From NCBI GenBank assembly GCA_964211495.1, contig CAXORL010000005.1:62001-126000 (forward strand): a stretch of 64,000 nucleotides of DNA, written 5' to 3'. Below, piece after piece: positions 35,177-43,763 of the stretch. The stretch's first letter is position 1; every line of letters begins with the position of its first letter. The DNA comes from Faucicola osloensis_B. Its GTDB lineage: Bacteria > Pseudomonadota > Gammaproteobacteria > Pseudomonadales > Moraxellaceae. The position numbers were made by a program, and so were the translations under genes. Under the pieces are notes generated by a model, which saw only the letters and a list, made by a program, of their open reading frames with translations, ran no database searches and was not told where the DNA came from.

Positions 35177-35710
35177 TTATTTTACTTTTAAACGATATTT
35201 CACCATCGCTACCTCATTAAGCCCCAAACCTGGTACATCCCACTGTATGGCTTTATAGTAAGCCATCGGTAGGTTCTGTAGCACGCCATTCATGTTGGTC
35301 TTTAGTGGCATATATTGAAAATTGGCACCGTCCATACTACCAAATGCGCGAGTTGGCTCCACATCGCTCGTGCTCACTAATTCCATATTGGCTGGAATGT
35401 TCATGGTCACTTTCATGTTGCGGATACGGTCAGGGCTGTTATTGGTTAAGTAGCCGCGATATTCTACGATATTGCCAGATGCAAGGCGCGTTTGTGCATT
35501 GACGGGGCTTAACACTTCTTGACCTTGTGGATCCTGACCAACAACAGAGGCTAAAATGCGGGTTTGAACTTGACTAGCAACTGGCGCTGAGATAGGCGCT
35601 GCTTGATTATTATCAACAGGGTCTAATGCCACCGTTGGTAGCACAGCCATTGCGGCGGCTGATGCACCAAGTGAGGCGGTCATTAGCGCGAATACTGAAA
35701 GCTTTTGCAT
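35177..35710 (-). CDS. Exported protein of unknown function, DUF11-like beta domain
   Basis: 177 aa with a signal peptide (MQKLSVFALMTASLGASAAAMA). The mature part resembles a DUF11/conserved-repeat immunoglobulin-like fold: GNIVEYRGYLTNNSPDRIRNMKVTMNIPANMELV and IQWDVPGLGLNEVAMVKYRLKV. Such domains occur in cell-surface or periplasmic proteins. It is a single-gene unit, convergent with the patatin gene. No enzymatic motif is seen. Confidence 0.78.
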   Translation of the reverse strand: MQKLSVFALMTASLGASAAAMAVLPTVALDPVDNNQAAPISAPVASQVQTRILASVVGQDPQGQEVLSPVNAQTRLASGNIVEYRGYLTNNSPDRIRNMKVTMNIPANMELVSTSDVEPTRAFGSMDGANFQYMPLKTNMNGVLQNLPMAYYKAIQWDVPGLGLNEVAMVKYRLKVK

Positions 35711-36089
35711 GAATACTCTCCATTAAATCATGATTTTCAAATGTTCAAAATTGTTGTGTCAGCGGGTGTTAGCGTATTCTCTTTTTTTGGCAGGTTGGCA
35801 TACACCGCTGATTGGGTGGTCAAATAGGTTAAGGCTCGACTATAGATTAGCATAACAAACTTTACAATTTAACTCACTAGCAAGTTGAAAGTTGCGGGAT
35901 GAATTTACTAAATACAAACAGCGCAGCCAAAATCAGTAAGATTAGCTATTGTATTTTGTAAGGTTTATTGATAGCCTTATCGTTAGTCTCTGAGCGATGT
36001 GCGCAATCACGCTGTTAAACTTACATGTATGTTTAATTAAAAGAGACAAAAACTTTATCGTGCGCTGTCTGTACGTCTACTTTTTTTTC
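35711..36089. other. argA: Intergenic region upstream of argA
   Basis: About 380 bp up to the preferred argA start. It must carry the promoters of the divergent exported-protein gene and argA. I see no ARG-box-like palindrome I would stand by, and no second gene. The argA reading frame stays open back to an ATG at 35997, so part of this stretch could be coding. Confidence 0.45.
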
Positions 36090-37568
36090 ATGTCTACTGT
36101 CATCATGCCAACTTCAACCGACACTTCAGCAAGTTTTACCCAGGGCAATGCACCGCTTGCCGATGGCGAAACGATGACTGATAATAACCCTATACTTGCC
36201 TATCATGCTATGATTGATTTACCCAATACTCCCCAACAAAATGCCGCTGCCACAACACCTGCTTATGTTACCCCGCCTTATGTATTATGGTTTCGTAACT
36301 TTGCGCCCTATATCAACACCCATCGTGGCAAGACCTTTGTCATTATGTTTAATGGCGAAGCGGTCAATCATGACAATTTTAGCCATTTGATTCATGATTT
36401 TGCGCTGCTGCATAGTCTTGGCATTAAGCTCGTACTCGTCCACGGTGCGCGTCCGCAAATTGATGCCAATCTTGCCGAGAATCATATCGAAACACCGATG
36501 GCAGATGATGTGCGCATCACCACAAAAGAAGCCATGCCGTATATCCTAAAAGCCGTTGGCTCAATTCGTCTGCAAATTGAAGCGCAGCTATCGATGGGGC
36601 TTGCCAACTCGCCGATGTATGGCTCTCGTATTGATGCCATCTCAGGCAACTTCGTCACCGCCCGTCCTTACGGTATCCGTAATGGCATCGATTATCAATT
36701 TACTGGGGAAGTGCGCGCGATTGATGCCGAAGCCATCCACAATAATTTAATCCATGATCATGTGGTGATTTTGGGCAGTATGGGCTATTCTGCAACAGGC
36801 GAAGTATTTAACCTGTTGGCTGAAGATGTGGCGCTACAAGCTGCGATTAGCCTAAAAGCGGATAAATTAATTTTCTTGGGTGAGCAAACTGGTATCTATA
36901 AAGATGGCACTCACCTGCTTAAAGAAATGATTCCGCATGAGGTGACACGCTTTTTACGTGATGTTCCTGAAAGCTCAGAAATCGCGCGTTTCTTACGGGC
37001 AGCCAGCGATGCTTGTCAATACGGTATCCACCGTACACATATCATCTCCTATGCCAAAGATGGCGCACTGCTTGAAGAGTTATTTACCCGTGATGGTTCA
37101 GGGACGCTAATTTCCCATGACCCGTATGAAGAAATTCGCCGTGCCGACATCGATGATGTGGTAGGTTTGATTGAACTGCTAGAGCCACTCGAAGAACAAG
37201 GTATTTTGGTCCGTCGTTCACGTGAGCGTTTAGAGAGCGATATCGAGAACTTTAGCGTGATTGAGCGTGATGGCATGGTATTAGGCTGCGCGGCTTTATA
37301 TCCACTCAACAACCAAGCCGCAGAAGTTGCTTGTGTGGCTGTCCATCCCGATTATCGCAATGGTAGCCGTGGCGCAGATTTGATAGCATTCTTAGAGCAA
37401 CAAGCGCGTAGCCGTGGCATCCATGAACTCTATGTATTGACTACTCGCACCGCGCATTGGTTTGTAGAGCATGGGTTTATGGAAGTGCCTGCTGAATCGC
37501 TACCGGCTGACCGCTATGCCTTTTATGACAATACCCGCAACTCTAAAGTATTAAAAAAGGTGCTTTAA
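36090..37568 (+). CDS. argA: N-acetylglutamate synthase (amino-acid N-acetyltransferase)
   Basis: 492 aa from the ATG at 36090. The frame opens at 35997 and has other ATGs at 36105 and 36174; none has a good Shine-Dalgarno, so the start is uncertain. ArgA catalyses the first step of arginine synthesis. The amino-acid-kinase-like domain starts at FAPYINTHRGKTFVIMFNGEAV, with LVHGARPQIDANL and ILGSMGYSATGEVFNLLAEDVA; the C-terminal GNAT domain has VACVAVHPDYRNGSRGADLIAFLEQQA. Compared with E. coli ArgA (443 aa) there is an extra Thr/Ala/Pro-rich N-terminus of about 60 residues. Single-gene unit with its own terminator. Confidence 0.93.
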   Translation: MSTVIMPTSTDTSASFTQGNAPLADGETMTDNNPILAYHAMIDLPNTPQQNAAATTPAYVTPPYVLWFRNFAPYINTHRGKTFVIMFNGEAVNHDNFSHLIHDFALLHSLGIKLVLVHGARPQIDANLAENHIETPMADDVRITTKEAMPYILKAVGSIRLQIEAQLSMGLANSPMYGSRIDAISGNFVTARPYGIRNGIDYQFTGEVRAIDAEAIHNNLIHDHVVILGSMGYSATGEVFNLLAEDVALQAAISLKADKLIFLGEQTGIYKDGTHLLKEMIPHEVTRFLRDVPESSEIARFLRAASDACQYGIHRTHIISYAKDGALLEELFTRDGSGTLISHDPYEEIRRADIDDVVGLIELLEPLEEQGILVRRSRERLESDIENFSVIERDGMVLGCAALYPLNNQAAEVACVAVHPDYRNGSRGADLIAFLEQQARSRGIHELYVLTTRTAHWFVEHGFMEVPAESLPADRYAFYDNTRNSKVLKKVL

Positions 37569-37591
37569 AGGTATTGCCATTCTAGCCATTA

Positions 37592-37626
37592 CAAAAAAAC
37601 GCTCAAGATGAATTGAGCGTTTTTTT
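37592..37626. terminator. Terminator between argA and the FKBP genes
   Basis: aaaaaaacgctcaa pairs with ttgagcgttttttt around gatgaa; bidirectional. Confidence 0.87.
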
Positions 37627-37665
37627 ATAGCCAGGATAGGAGAAAAATTTAAAATAGGAGAAAAC

Positions 37666-38460
37666 TTAAAGTTTTACCGGTTGGGTCACAGGTGGATTGA
37701 CTTGTAACAGCTCAATATCAAAAATCAACACGCTGTTGGGCTCGATATCAGCATTGCCTGCTTCGCCATACCCCAAATTAGCGGGGACAAATAGACGGTA
37801 TTTACCCCCTTCTTTCATCAACTGTAGCCCTTCTGTCCAACCTTTAATCACTTGGTTAAGTGGGAAAGTCACAGGTTCGCCACGTTTATAAGAGCTGTCA
37901 AAAATGGTACCATCAATCAAGCGCCCTTCGTAGTGGACTTTGACTTTGTCCGTCGCTTTAGGCGTTTTCCCCTTCCCTTGTGTTAGCACTTGGTATTGTA
38001 AACCCGACGCGGTAGTCATCACGCCTGATTTTTTGCCGTTTTCTAGCAAGAATTGTTTGCCTTTTGCCGCATTGCTAGCTGCTAACGCTTGAACTTCTTT
38101 GGCATAGGCAATTTCTTTGTTTTTTTGATAGTCTAGCAATACTTTTTGCATTTGTTTTTTGTCAAGGTTGGGCGACTGCGCTGAGTAGGCATCCCGAAAT
38201 CCCTGAAAAAACGCATCAAGATTTAAATCATCAATACTGTCTTTGTTGCTCTCACCCATCAGATAGCCGAAACTATAGCCGACTTGTGCCAATGCTGGGC
38301 TAGTTGCCGTTACTGTTGATTTTGGTACATAAACAGAGGACGCAACTTTGTTTGTGCCAGTGCTGGCGGGTGCGGCATTTGCACTGATTGACGTAACCGC
38401 TAACAGCATGCCAGTAGCGATGCCAGTCACTAAACTTACTTTTTTATATCCTAAAATCAT
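37666..38460 (-). CDS. FKBP-type peptidyl-prolyl isomerase, exported (FkpA/Mip-like), copy 1
   Basis: 264 aa from the ATG at 38460, preceded by AAAGGA; the frame continues upstream without start signals. A signal peptide (VSLVTGIATGMLLAVTSISANA) is followed by an FKBP_N dimerisation domain (ALAQVGYSFGYLMGESNKDSIDDLNLDAFFQGF, then a long helix) and a C-terminal FKBP domain (KVKVHYEGRLIDGTIFDSSYKRGEPVTFPLNQVIKGWTEGLQLM ... LGYGEAGNADIEPNSVLIFDIEL). It catalyses cis-trans proline isomerisation in the periplasm. It is a paralogue of the gene directly upstream. Confidence 0.93.
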   Translation of the reverse strand: MILGYKKVSLVTGIATGMLLAVTSISANAAPASTGTNKVASSVYVPKSTVTATSPALAQVGYSFGYLMGESNKDSIDDLNLDAFFQGFRDAYSAQSPNLDKKQMQKVLLDYQKNKEIAYAKEVQALAASNAAKGKQFLLENGKKSGVMTTASGLQYQVLTQGKGKTPKATDKVKVHYEGRLIDGTIFDSSYKRGEPVTFPLNQVIKGWTEGLQLMKEGGKYRLFVPANLGYGEAGNADIEPNSVLIFDIELLQVNPPVTQPVKL

Positions 38461-38560
38461 TGGGATGTTCCTTTGCCATCGTGCCGATGAGTAGGGCGAG
38501 CGAATTCGATAGTTGCGCTTGCCCAGCTGATTGAGATCACCTATCTGACGCCAACCCAAC

Positions 38561-39415
38561 CTATTTGGCAGATTGGGCAGGTTGAGAAGCTGACTGCATG
38601 GCTTCAATTTGTTGTTGTAGTTGGGCTTGGATATCTGCTGCGGCAGGCTGTGCAGCATCAGCCGGTGGATTGACTTTTAGCAAATCAACATCAAAGATGA
38701 GCACACTATTTGGCTCAATCCCACCTTGGGGGGCGCCTTGCTCACCATAAGCGAGTTTTGATGGAATGTAGAAGCGATATTTGCCGCCTTCTTTCATCAA
38801 CTGTAAGCCTTCAGTCCAACCTGGGATAACTTGGTTGAGCGGGAATACCGCAGGCTGACCACCATGCTGTGCGGTGCTATCAAACACTTTACCGTCTAGC
38901 AATTTACCTTCATATTGTACTGCTACGATATCTGTGGCTTTTGGCTGCACGCCGGTACCTTCTTTGAGCACTTCATACTGTAAGCCAGACGCGGTAGTTT
39001 TGACCCCTGCTTTTTTAGCGTTTTGCGCTAAGAAAGCCTCGCCTTTGGCTTGGTTGTCTTTTAGGCGTTTTTGCATTTGATTTTGCTCATAGGTTTGTAC
39101 CGCTTTAATCATTTCTTCACGGGTCATGGTCGATTCTTTACCATTAAAACCGTCATTGATACCTTGATTGATATCAGCAGGATTGAGGTCTTTGGCGTCT
39201 TTTTTGACGTTTTGACCCATCATATAACCTAGGCTATAACCCACCTTTGCCACTTCACTGCTTTGGGCATTGATAGCGGCTGAATTACCCGCCAACTGGC
39301 GGCTACCGATGGCGGCTACTTGTGGGTCATTGCCAAAACTTTTGATAAAAACGGGTGATAATGCCAAAGCACCTAACACAACTGCTGCCAATACGGGAAC
39401 TGTATTATTGCTCAT
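38561..39415 (-). CDS. FKBP-type peptidyl-prolyl isomerase, exported (FkpA/Mip-like), copy 2
   Basis: 284 aa, ATG at 39415 with AGGAA upstream. It has an N-terminal hydrophobic segment (VPVLAAVVLGALALSPVFI), which may be a signal peptide or an anchor, an FKBP_N domain (VGYSLGYMMGQNVKKDAKDLNPADINQGI) and an FKBP catalytic domain (VQYEGKLLDGKVFDSTAQHGGQPAVFPLNQVIPGW ... LAYGEQGAPQGGIEPNSVLIFDVDLL). The tail is Gln/Ala-rich (about 35 residues) and absent from copy 1. The 100-bp gap to copy 1 and the shared orientation suggest an operon born from tandem duplication. Confidence 0.93.
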   Translation of the reverse strand: MSNNTVPVLAAVVLGALALSPVFIKSFGNDPQVAAIGSRQLAGNSAAINAQSSEVAKVGYSLGYMMGQNVKKDAKDLNPADINQGINDGFNGKESTMTREEMIKAVQTYEQNQMQKRLKDNQAKGEAFLAQNAKKAGVKTTASGLQYEVLKEGTGVQPKATDIVAVQYEGKLLDGKVFDSTAQHGGQPAVFPLNQVIPGWTEGLQLMKEGGKYRFYIPSKLAYGEQGAPQGGIEPNSVLIFDVDLLKVNPPADAAQPAAADIQAQLQQQIEAMQSASQPAQSAK

Positions 39416-39776
39416 AAAATTTCCTATCTGATATGTCCAATTAAGGTCTAATAACGACTAAAAAATCGTCTCAAAATTGTAGCTATCATAGCAGAAATAG
39501 TTTGCAAAACCTATGGCATCGTCAGGTTTAGGTTTTTTTGTGGACAAATAGCGGCGATAGCAAAACGGTCTTTACCTGTATACTGTTTTGTTGATCTTAT
39601 CAGCAGCAAAAAGACTTTCATGGCGCTTTTTTGCCCTTTTTTTACCTTATCAGCCCGCTAACGATGAATGAGATGAATGTGACAGCAGACTCGTTAAGCC
39701 CTTGACATAAAGTTAGCTTAACTAAAATTAGCTCAACGTAGCAACAGCATCACAGATTTATGGGTAGCTAAGACAA
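39416..39776. other. Intergenic region upstream of the FKBP pair
   Basis: 360 bp with no recognisable gene. On the minus strand a TATGAT box near 39484-39489 (read as GCTATGATAGC) could be the -10 of the FKBP operon; the -35 is poor. The right part follows the stop of the acyltransferase gene and lacks a clear terminator hairpin. Confidence 0.45.
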
Positions 39777-40412
39777 TTAGCCATGCAAATCTTGCAACGG
39801 CTGTGACATTTTTTCAAAATGCTTACCCAAAACGCCGCGATAGCGTTCTAAAATTTTGGGTAAATCGGCATCGTAGTCACCTGTTGGGTAAAACAAAGGC
39901 ATAAAGCGGATTTGCTTGGTTTTATAATCCATTGCAATCGGCAAAATCGGGACACCTGCGCCTACGGCAATATGATAAAAGCCTGTTTTCCACTTGTCGG
40001 TGTAACTTCGTGTCCCTTCGGGTGCCAATGCCAACCAAAGCTGATCTTGTTGTTTAAACTGCTCCAAAGTCGCCTGCAAAGTCGAGCCTTTTTTCTGACG
40101 GTCAATTGAGATCATACCGCCCCACTTTAAAAAAGGACCGATAACTGGAATACGAAACAACTCTTTTTTGCCCATGAGTTTGACATCAATGCCAAGCGTT
40201 AAAATACCCATCACCGCGTTCCAACCGTCTTCGTTTGAGGTGTGCGGGACGGCAAGCATCACCAGCTGTTTGACATTGGGCATCTCGCCCACAAGTTGCC
40301 AACCGCGCATTTTTAAGTATTTTGCGGCGAGCTTGGCGATGTTTGGGTCATGACGGCGGGGCACATTTGAGCCAAATTGGCTTGGGTCTAATGGCGTTTG
40401 GTTGATATCCAT
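39777..40412 (-). CDS. Lysophospholipid acyltransferase family protein (PlsC-like)
   Basis: 211 aa. Contains the HX4D acyltransferase motif (HTSNED in AVPHTSNEDGW) and the second block as APEGTRS, with MGKKELFRIPVIGPFLKWGGMISIDR between them as in 1-acylglycerol-3-phosphate acyltransferases. It lacks clear membrane helices, which fits the short soluble or peripheral PlsC-like group rather than the main PlsC. AGAGA precedes the ATG. Substrate not determined; a role in membrane lipid remodelling is inferred. Confidence 0.88.
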   Translation of the reverse strand: MDINQTPLDPSQFGSNVPRRHDPNIAKLAAKYLKMRGWQLVGEMPNVKQLVMLAVPHTSNEDGWNAVMGILTLGIDVKLMGKKELFRIPVIGPFLKWGGMISIDRQKKGSTLQATLEQFKQQDQLWLALAPEGTRSYTDKWKTGFYHIAVGAGVPILPIAMDYKTKQIRFMPLFYPTGDYDADLPKILERYRGVLGKHFEKMSQPLQDLHG

Positions 40413-40492
40413 GTAGGGTCTCTTTGATTTAATAATTTAATTTGAGTTTACATTAGTGCACTAAAATTAGCAAATTTGTTGATTTGAGGAAT

Positions 40493-40831
40493 TTATAACA
40501 AAATTTTGGGCTGAAGGATAATGATAGTCGCGCCCAACAGTATCACCAAACCGCCAATGCTGTCCCAGTGTGTCAGAGAAACGCCATCGACAAATTTTAG
40601 CCATACCAAAGCCGTCGCGATATATATGCCACCGTATGCGGCATATACTCGCCCTGTCGCTGTGGGATGAAGGGTCAATAACCATACGAACAGGGCAAGC
40701 GTGATGGTCATAGGCACAATGAGCCAAAGCGGTTTATGCTGTTTGAGCATCAGATAGCCAAGATAGCAACTGACAATCTCGGCAATAGCGGTGATAAAGA
40801 ATAACAGCAGGGTAATCAACAATTTAGTCAT
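40493..40831 (-). CDS. YnfA family membrane protein (UPF0060)
   Basis: 112 aa with four membrane helices. The signature AIAEIVSCYLGYLML near the start, TATGRVYAAYGGIYIATALVWLKFVDGV in the middle and the closing GLVILLGATIII are characteristic of YnfA/UPF0060, a small-multidrug-resistance-like family. A transporter role is inferred from the fold only. It follows the 53-aa ORF by 27 bp and so may be cotranscribed with the parE operon. Confidence 0.93.
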   Translation of the reverse strand: MTKLLITLLLFFITAIAEIVSCYLGYLMLKQHKPLWLIVPMTITLALFVWLLTLHPTATGRVYAAYGGIYIATALVWLKFVDGVSLTHWDSIGGLVILLGATIIILQPKILL

Positions 40832-40858
40832 ATTGGCGGATTTGCCCCATGTTAGATG

Positions 40859-41020
40859 TTAGGCAGCAGGGGAAAGTTGATAAATCGCATCATGAGCGTC
40901 ATTTTCTTTTAAAAAGTCTAAAGCGTCATAGGATTTATCTACTTGATAATGTTTAAATGTATCAGATAGCCATGCACTTTCAAATGTACGCGCTATCCGT
41001 GTAGGCTTAACGTCAATCAT
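40859..41020 (-). CDS. Small 53-aa ORF between parE and ynfA
   Basis: Starts MIDVKPTRIARTFESAWLSD and ends DAIYQLSPAA. The start is 13 bp downstream of the parE stop, with AGGC about 5 bases before the ATG, and the reading frame ends 27 bp before ynfA, so it fits a tightly packed operon. It is polar with no signal peptide, membrane helix or cysteine. No family is recognised. Support comes from position, ribosome site and normal-looking composition; it could still be a chance frame. Confidence 0.55.
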   Translation of the reverse strand: MIDVKPTRIARTFESAWLSDTFKHYQVDKSYDALDFLKENDAHDAIYQLSPAA

Positions 41021-41033
41021 TTTTGCCTAGCCA

Positions 41034-42920
41034 TTAGACCCCAATTTCCGCCAAATCGCCTTTTTGCTCAAGCCATGTTTTACGGTCGCTGGCGCGTTTT
41101 TTGGCAAGCAGCATATCCATCACGCTATCGGTTGCAGTTGGGTCATCAAGGTCTAGCTGCACCAAACGTCGCGTATCAGGATTCATCGTGGTTTCACGTA
41201 GCTGTTCGGCACTCATCTCGCCTAAGCCCTTAAATCGGGTAATTTGCGGCTTTTTGTTTTTTGCCACTTTTTTCAAGATTTGCTCAAGCTCGTCATTATC
41301 AAGGGCGTACTCCACATCTTTGCCAATATCAATGCGGTATAGCGGTGGCATAGCGACATACAGATGCCCTGCATCAACGACTGCTTTAAAGTGTTTGACA
41401 AACAGCGCACACAGCAAAGTGGCAATATGCAGTCCATCCGAATCGGCATCCGCCAAAATACAGATTTTATCATAACGCAGTTCGCTCAAGTCGTCCGAAT
41501 CAGGATCAACGCCAATGGCAATGGCGATGTTGTGGATTTCTTCACTGGCAAGCACCGTATCGGGCGACACTTCCCACGTGTTCAAAATCTTGCCTCGCAA
41601 GGGCATAATCGCTTGGAAATGGCGATCACGTGCCTGTTTTGCTGATCCGCCTGCCGAGTCCCCTTCCACCAAAAACAGTTCTGCGCCATCTCGCAAATCA
41701 CCGCGACAATCCGCCAATTTGCCTGGCAGTGCCGGTCCTTGGGTGATTTTTTTACGCTCAACTTTTTTGGCGGATTTTAGCCGTTTGCCTGCTTTATTAA
41801 TCGCCAATTCAGCGATTTGTTTGGCAATCTCTGAGTTTTGATTGAGCCACAAGCTAAAGCCATCTTTGGCAAAGGCTTGCACCACGCCCGCTGCTTCTCG
41901 GCTCGATAGGCGTTCTTTGGTCTGTCCGCTAAATTGCGGTTCGGAGAATTTTAGCGATAAAATATAATTGACCCCATCCCACACATCTTCAGGAGCGAGT
42001 TTGACGTTGCGCGGCAGTAGATTGTGCAGTTCACAAAATTCTTTTAACGCGTCAGTAATACCTGTGCGGAGTCCATTGACGTGGGTGCCACCTTGAGCTG
42101 TAGGAATCAGATTGACGTAGCTTTCTTGCACAGGCGTACCACCCTCGCTAAGCCAACAAATGGCAAAACTTAACCCTGCTCGCTCGCCTTTTTTGGCGTC
42201 GTAATTAAACACGAATGGCTGTTCTGGAAGGGTGATTTCTTCGACCAGTTGCTCGGTGAGATATTGTGATAACCCATCGGTAAATTGCCAAACGTCTTTG
42301 TCGCCGTCAATTTCATTGATAAAAGTAATGGTGAGCCCCGCCGATAACACGGCTTTGGCTTTAAGATGATGTTTGAGTTGTTTGATATTAAATTTTGGTG
42401 AATCAAAGTATGTTTCATTGACCCAAAACCGCACGAGTGTACCGCGTTTTTTCTTATTAGAAGACGGGGCAACCGCCAGCGGGGCAACGGCATTGCCATC
42501 GACAAATTGCATGGTAAATGCTTCGCCATTTCGCCACACAGTGACATCGACTTTGTGCGACAAGGCATTAACGACTGAAATCCCCACGCCATGCAGACCG
42601 CCTGAGACTTGGTAATTGTCGGTAGAAAATTTACCGCCTGCGTGTAGGCGTGTCAGAATCAGTTCAATCCCCGATTGGTTAAATTCGGGGTGAATATCGG
42701 TGGGCATACCGCGTCCGTCATCTTCGACCGACAGCGAGCCGTCGGTATGTAGAATGACAGTAATGTTTCTGGCGTGACCTGCAAGGGCTTCGTCCACCGA
42801 GTTGTCGATGACTTCTTGGGCAAGATGGTTGGGACGTGTGGTATCAGTGTACATACCAGGGCGGCGGCGTACCGGGTCAAGACCTTCTAATACTTCTAAA
42901 CTTTGACTGGTGTATGACAT
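41034..42920 (-). CDS. parE: DNA topoisomerase IV subunit B
   Basis: 628 aa. ParE is the ATPase subunit that with ParC decatenates daughter chromosomes. The GHKL ATPase region has EVIDNSVDEALAGHA, VEDDGRGMPTDIH and GGLHGVGISVVNALS. The transducer domain is followed by the TOPRIM motifs LVEGDSAGGSAKQARDR and ILADADSDGLHI. The C-terminus RFKGLGEMSAEQLRETTMNP and the lack of the long GyrB insertion favour ParE over GyrB, as does the yqiA linkage. parC is not in the window. Confidence 0.95.
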   Translation of the reverse strand: MSYTSQSLEVLEGLDPVRRRPGMYTDTTRPNHLAQEVIDNSVDEALAGHARNITVILHTDGSLSVEDDGRGMPTDIHPEFNQSGIELILTRLHAGGKFSTDNYQVSGGLHGVGISVVNALSHKVDVTVWRNGEAFTMQFVDGNAVAPLAVAPSSNKKKRGTLVRFWVNETYFDSPKFNIKQLKHHLKAKAVLSAGLTITFINEIDGDKDVWQFTDGLSQYLTEQLVEEITLPEQPFVFNYDAKKGERAGLSFAICWLSEGGTPVQESYVNLIPTAQGGTHVNGLRTGITDALKEFCELHNLLPRNVKLAPEDVWDGVNYILSLKFSEPQFSGQTKERLSSREAAGVVQAFAKDGFSLWLNQNSEIAKQIAELAINKAGKRLKSAKKVERKKITQGPALPGKLADCRGDLRDGAELFLVEGDSAGGSAKQARDRHFQAIMPLRGKILNTWEVSPDTVLASEEIHNIAIAIGVDPDSDDLSELRYDKICILADADSDGLHIATLLCALFVKHFKAVVDAGHLYVAMPPLYRIDIGKDVEYALDNDELEQILKKVAKNKKPQITRFKGLGEMSAEQLRETTMNPDTRRLVQLDLDDPTATDSVMDMLLAKKRASDRKTWLEQKGDLAEIGV

Positions 42921-42987
42921 CTTTTACTCTTATAAAATTTCAAATTTAGATTTTTAATCTATTAAAAAAATCAATTAATTAAATGAC

Positions 42988-43275
42988 TTACTGCAAAATA
43001 AAATCAAATTTTTGTTGCCAATCTAACTTTTCATCATGGTCTTTAACTCTTTGTAAAACATCAGTAATTTTTTCAAAATCTTCGCCTATATTGTGTTTAG
43101 ATATATCAGAATTTTGCCAAATAATAATTAGTGGTCTTTCAATATTAAAACTTAATAAATCCCAGAGTGCATCTAAATTTTTACCATAATACTGTTCAAC
43201 ATCTAATGCTTTAGCTAATTGATTGTGAAAATCTTTATCTGAAAAAATTTCATTACCACGAATTTCTACTTCCAT
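42988..43275 (-). CDS. Barstar-family ribonuclease inhibitor (orphan)
   Basis: 95 aa. VEIRGNEIFSDKDFHNQLAKAL, YYGKNLDALWDLLS and RPLIIIWQNSDIS match the barstar fold: first strand, the helix with the conserved Y(F/Y)G.NLDALWD segment that plugs the barnase active site, and the following strand. Barstar proteins neutralise secreted or polymorphic-toxin barnase-type RNases. No barnase-like gene is visible nearby. The local DNA is visibly more AT-rich than parE. It sits 11 bp after the GNAT gene and 67 bp before parE. Confidence 0.88.
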   Translation of the reverse strand: MEVEIRGNEIFSDKDFHNQLAKALDVEQYYGKNLDALWDLLSFNIERPLIIIWQNSDISKHNIGEDFEKITDVLQRVKDHDEKLDWQQKFDFILQ

Positions 43276-43286
43276 CGACTAACCTT

Positions 43287-43763
43287 TTAATCAAGAAACT
43301 GTAAAACCATCAACCAATTTTCTAGGATAACGCCTGACCTTTCGAACGAATTTTTTTGAACCGTTTGAAACCCTTGTTTCTCAAAAAACGGCTTAGCGAT
43401 ATGTGAAGCACTCACGTTAATCTGATAGACATTATTTCCTTTGGCAACGCTTAAAACCTTTTCAAACAACGCTTGCCCGACACCTTGCTGTTGAAATTTT
43501 GGCTCGATATAAAAACAATCAATCTCACCAATCCCATCATCAAAACCAAACTCAATAAACCCTACTACCCTATCGCCAATCACAGCCATAAACGGCAACG
43601 TCTTTTCAAATCGATGTTGCCAAAACTCATCTGAATGATTGCCAATCCATGCTTGTTTTTGACTGGTTGAATAAATACGATTATCAATTGCCAAAATCGC
43701 ATTTTCAAAAATTTTGGCTAATGCTTTACTATCTTGTGGCTGATAACCTCGAATAACTATCAT
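43287..43763 (-). CDS. GNAT-family N-acetyltransferase
   Basis: 158 aa. The acetyl-CoA binding motif A appears as FYIEPKFQQQGVGQALFEKVL (Q/RxxGxG/A pattern QQQGVG), followed by VNASHIAKPFFEKQGF typical of motif B. The N-terminus IVIRGYQPQDSKALAKIFENAI and KQAWIG are seen in YafP-like acetyltransferases. Its substrate is not known. The start overlaps the yqiA stop by an ATGA (43760-43763), so it is translationally coupled to yqiA. Confidence 0.9.
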   Translation of the reverse strand: MIVIRGYQPQDSKALAKIFENAILAIDNRIYSTSQKQAWIGNHSDEFWQHRFEKTLPFMAVIGDRVVGFIEFGFDDGIGEIDCFYIEPKFQQQGVGQALFEKVLSVAKGNNVYQINVSASHIAKPFFEKQGFQTVQKNSFERSGVILENWLMVLQFLD

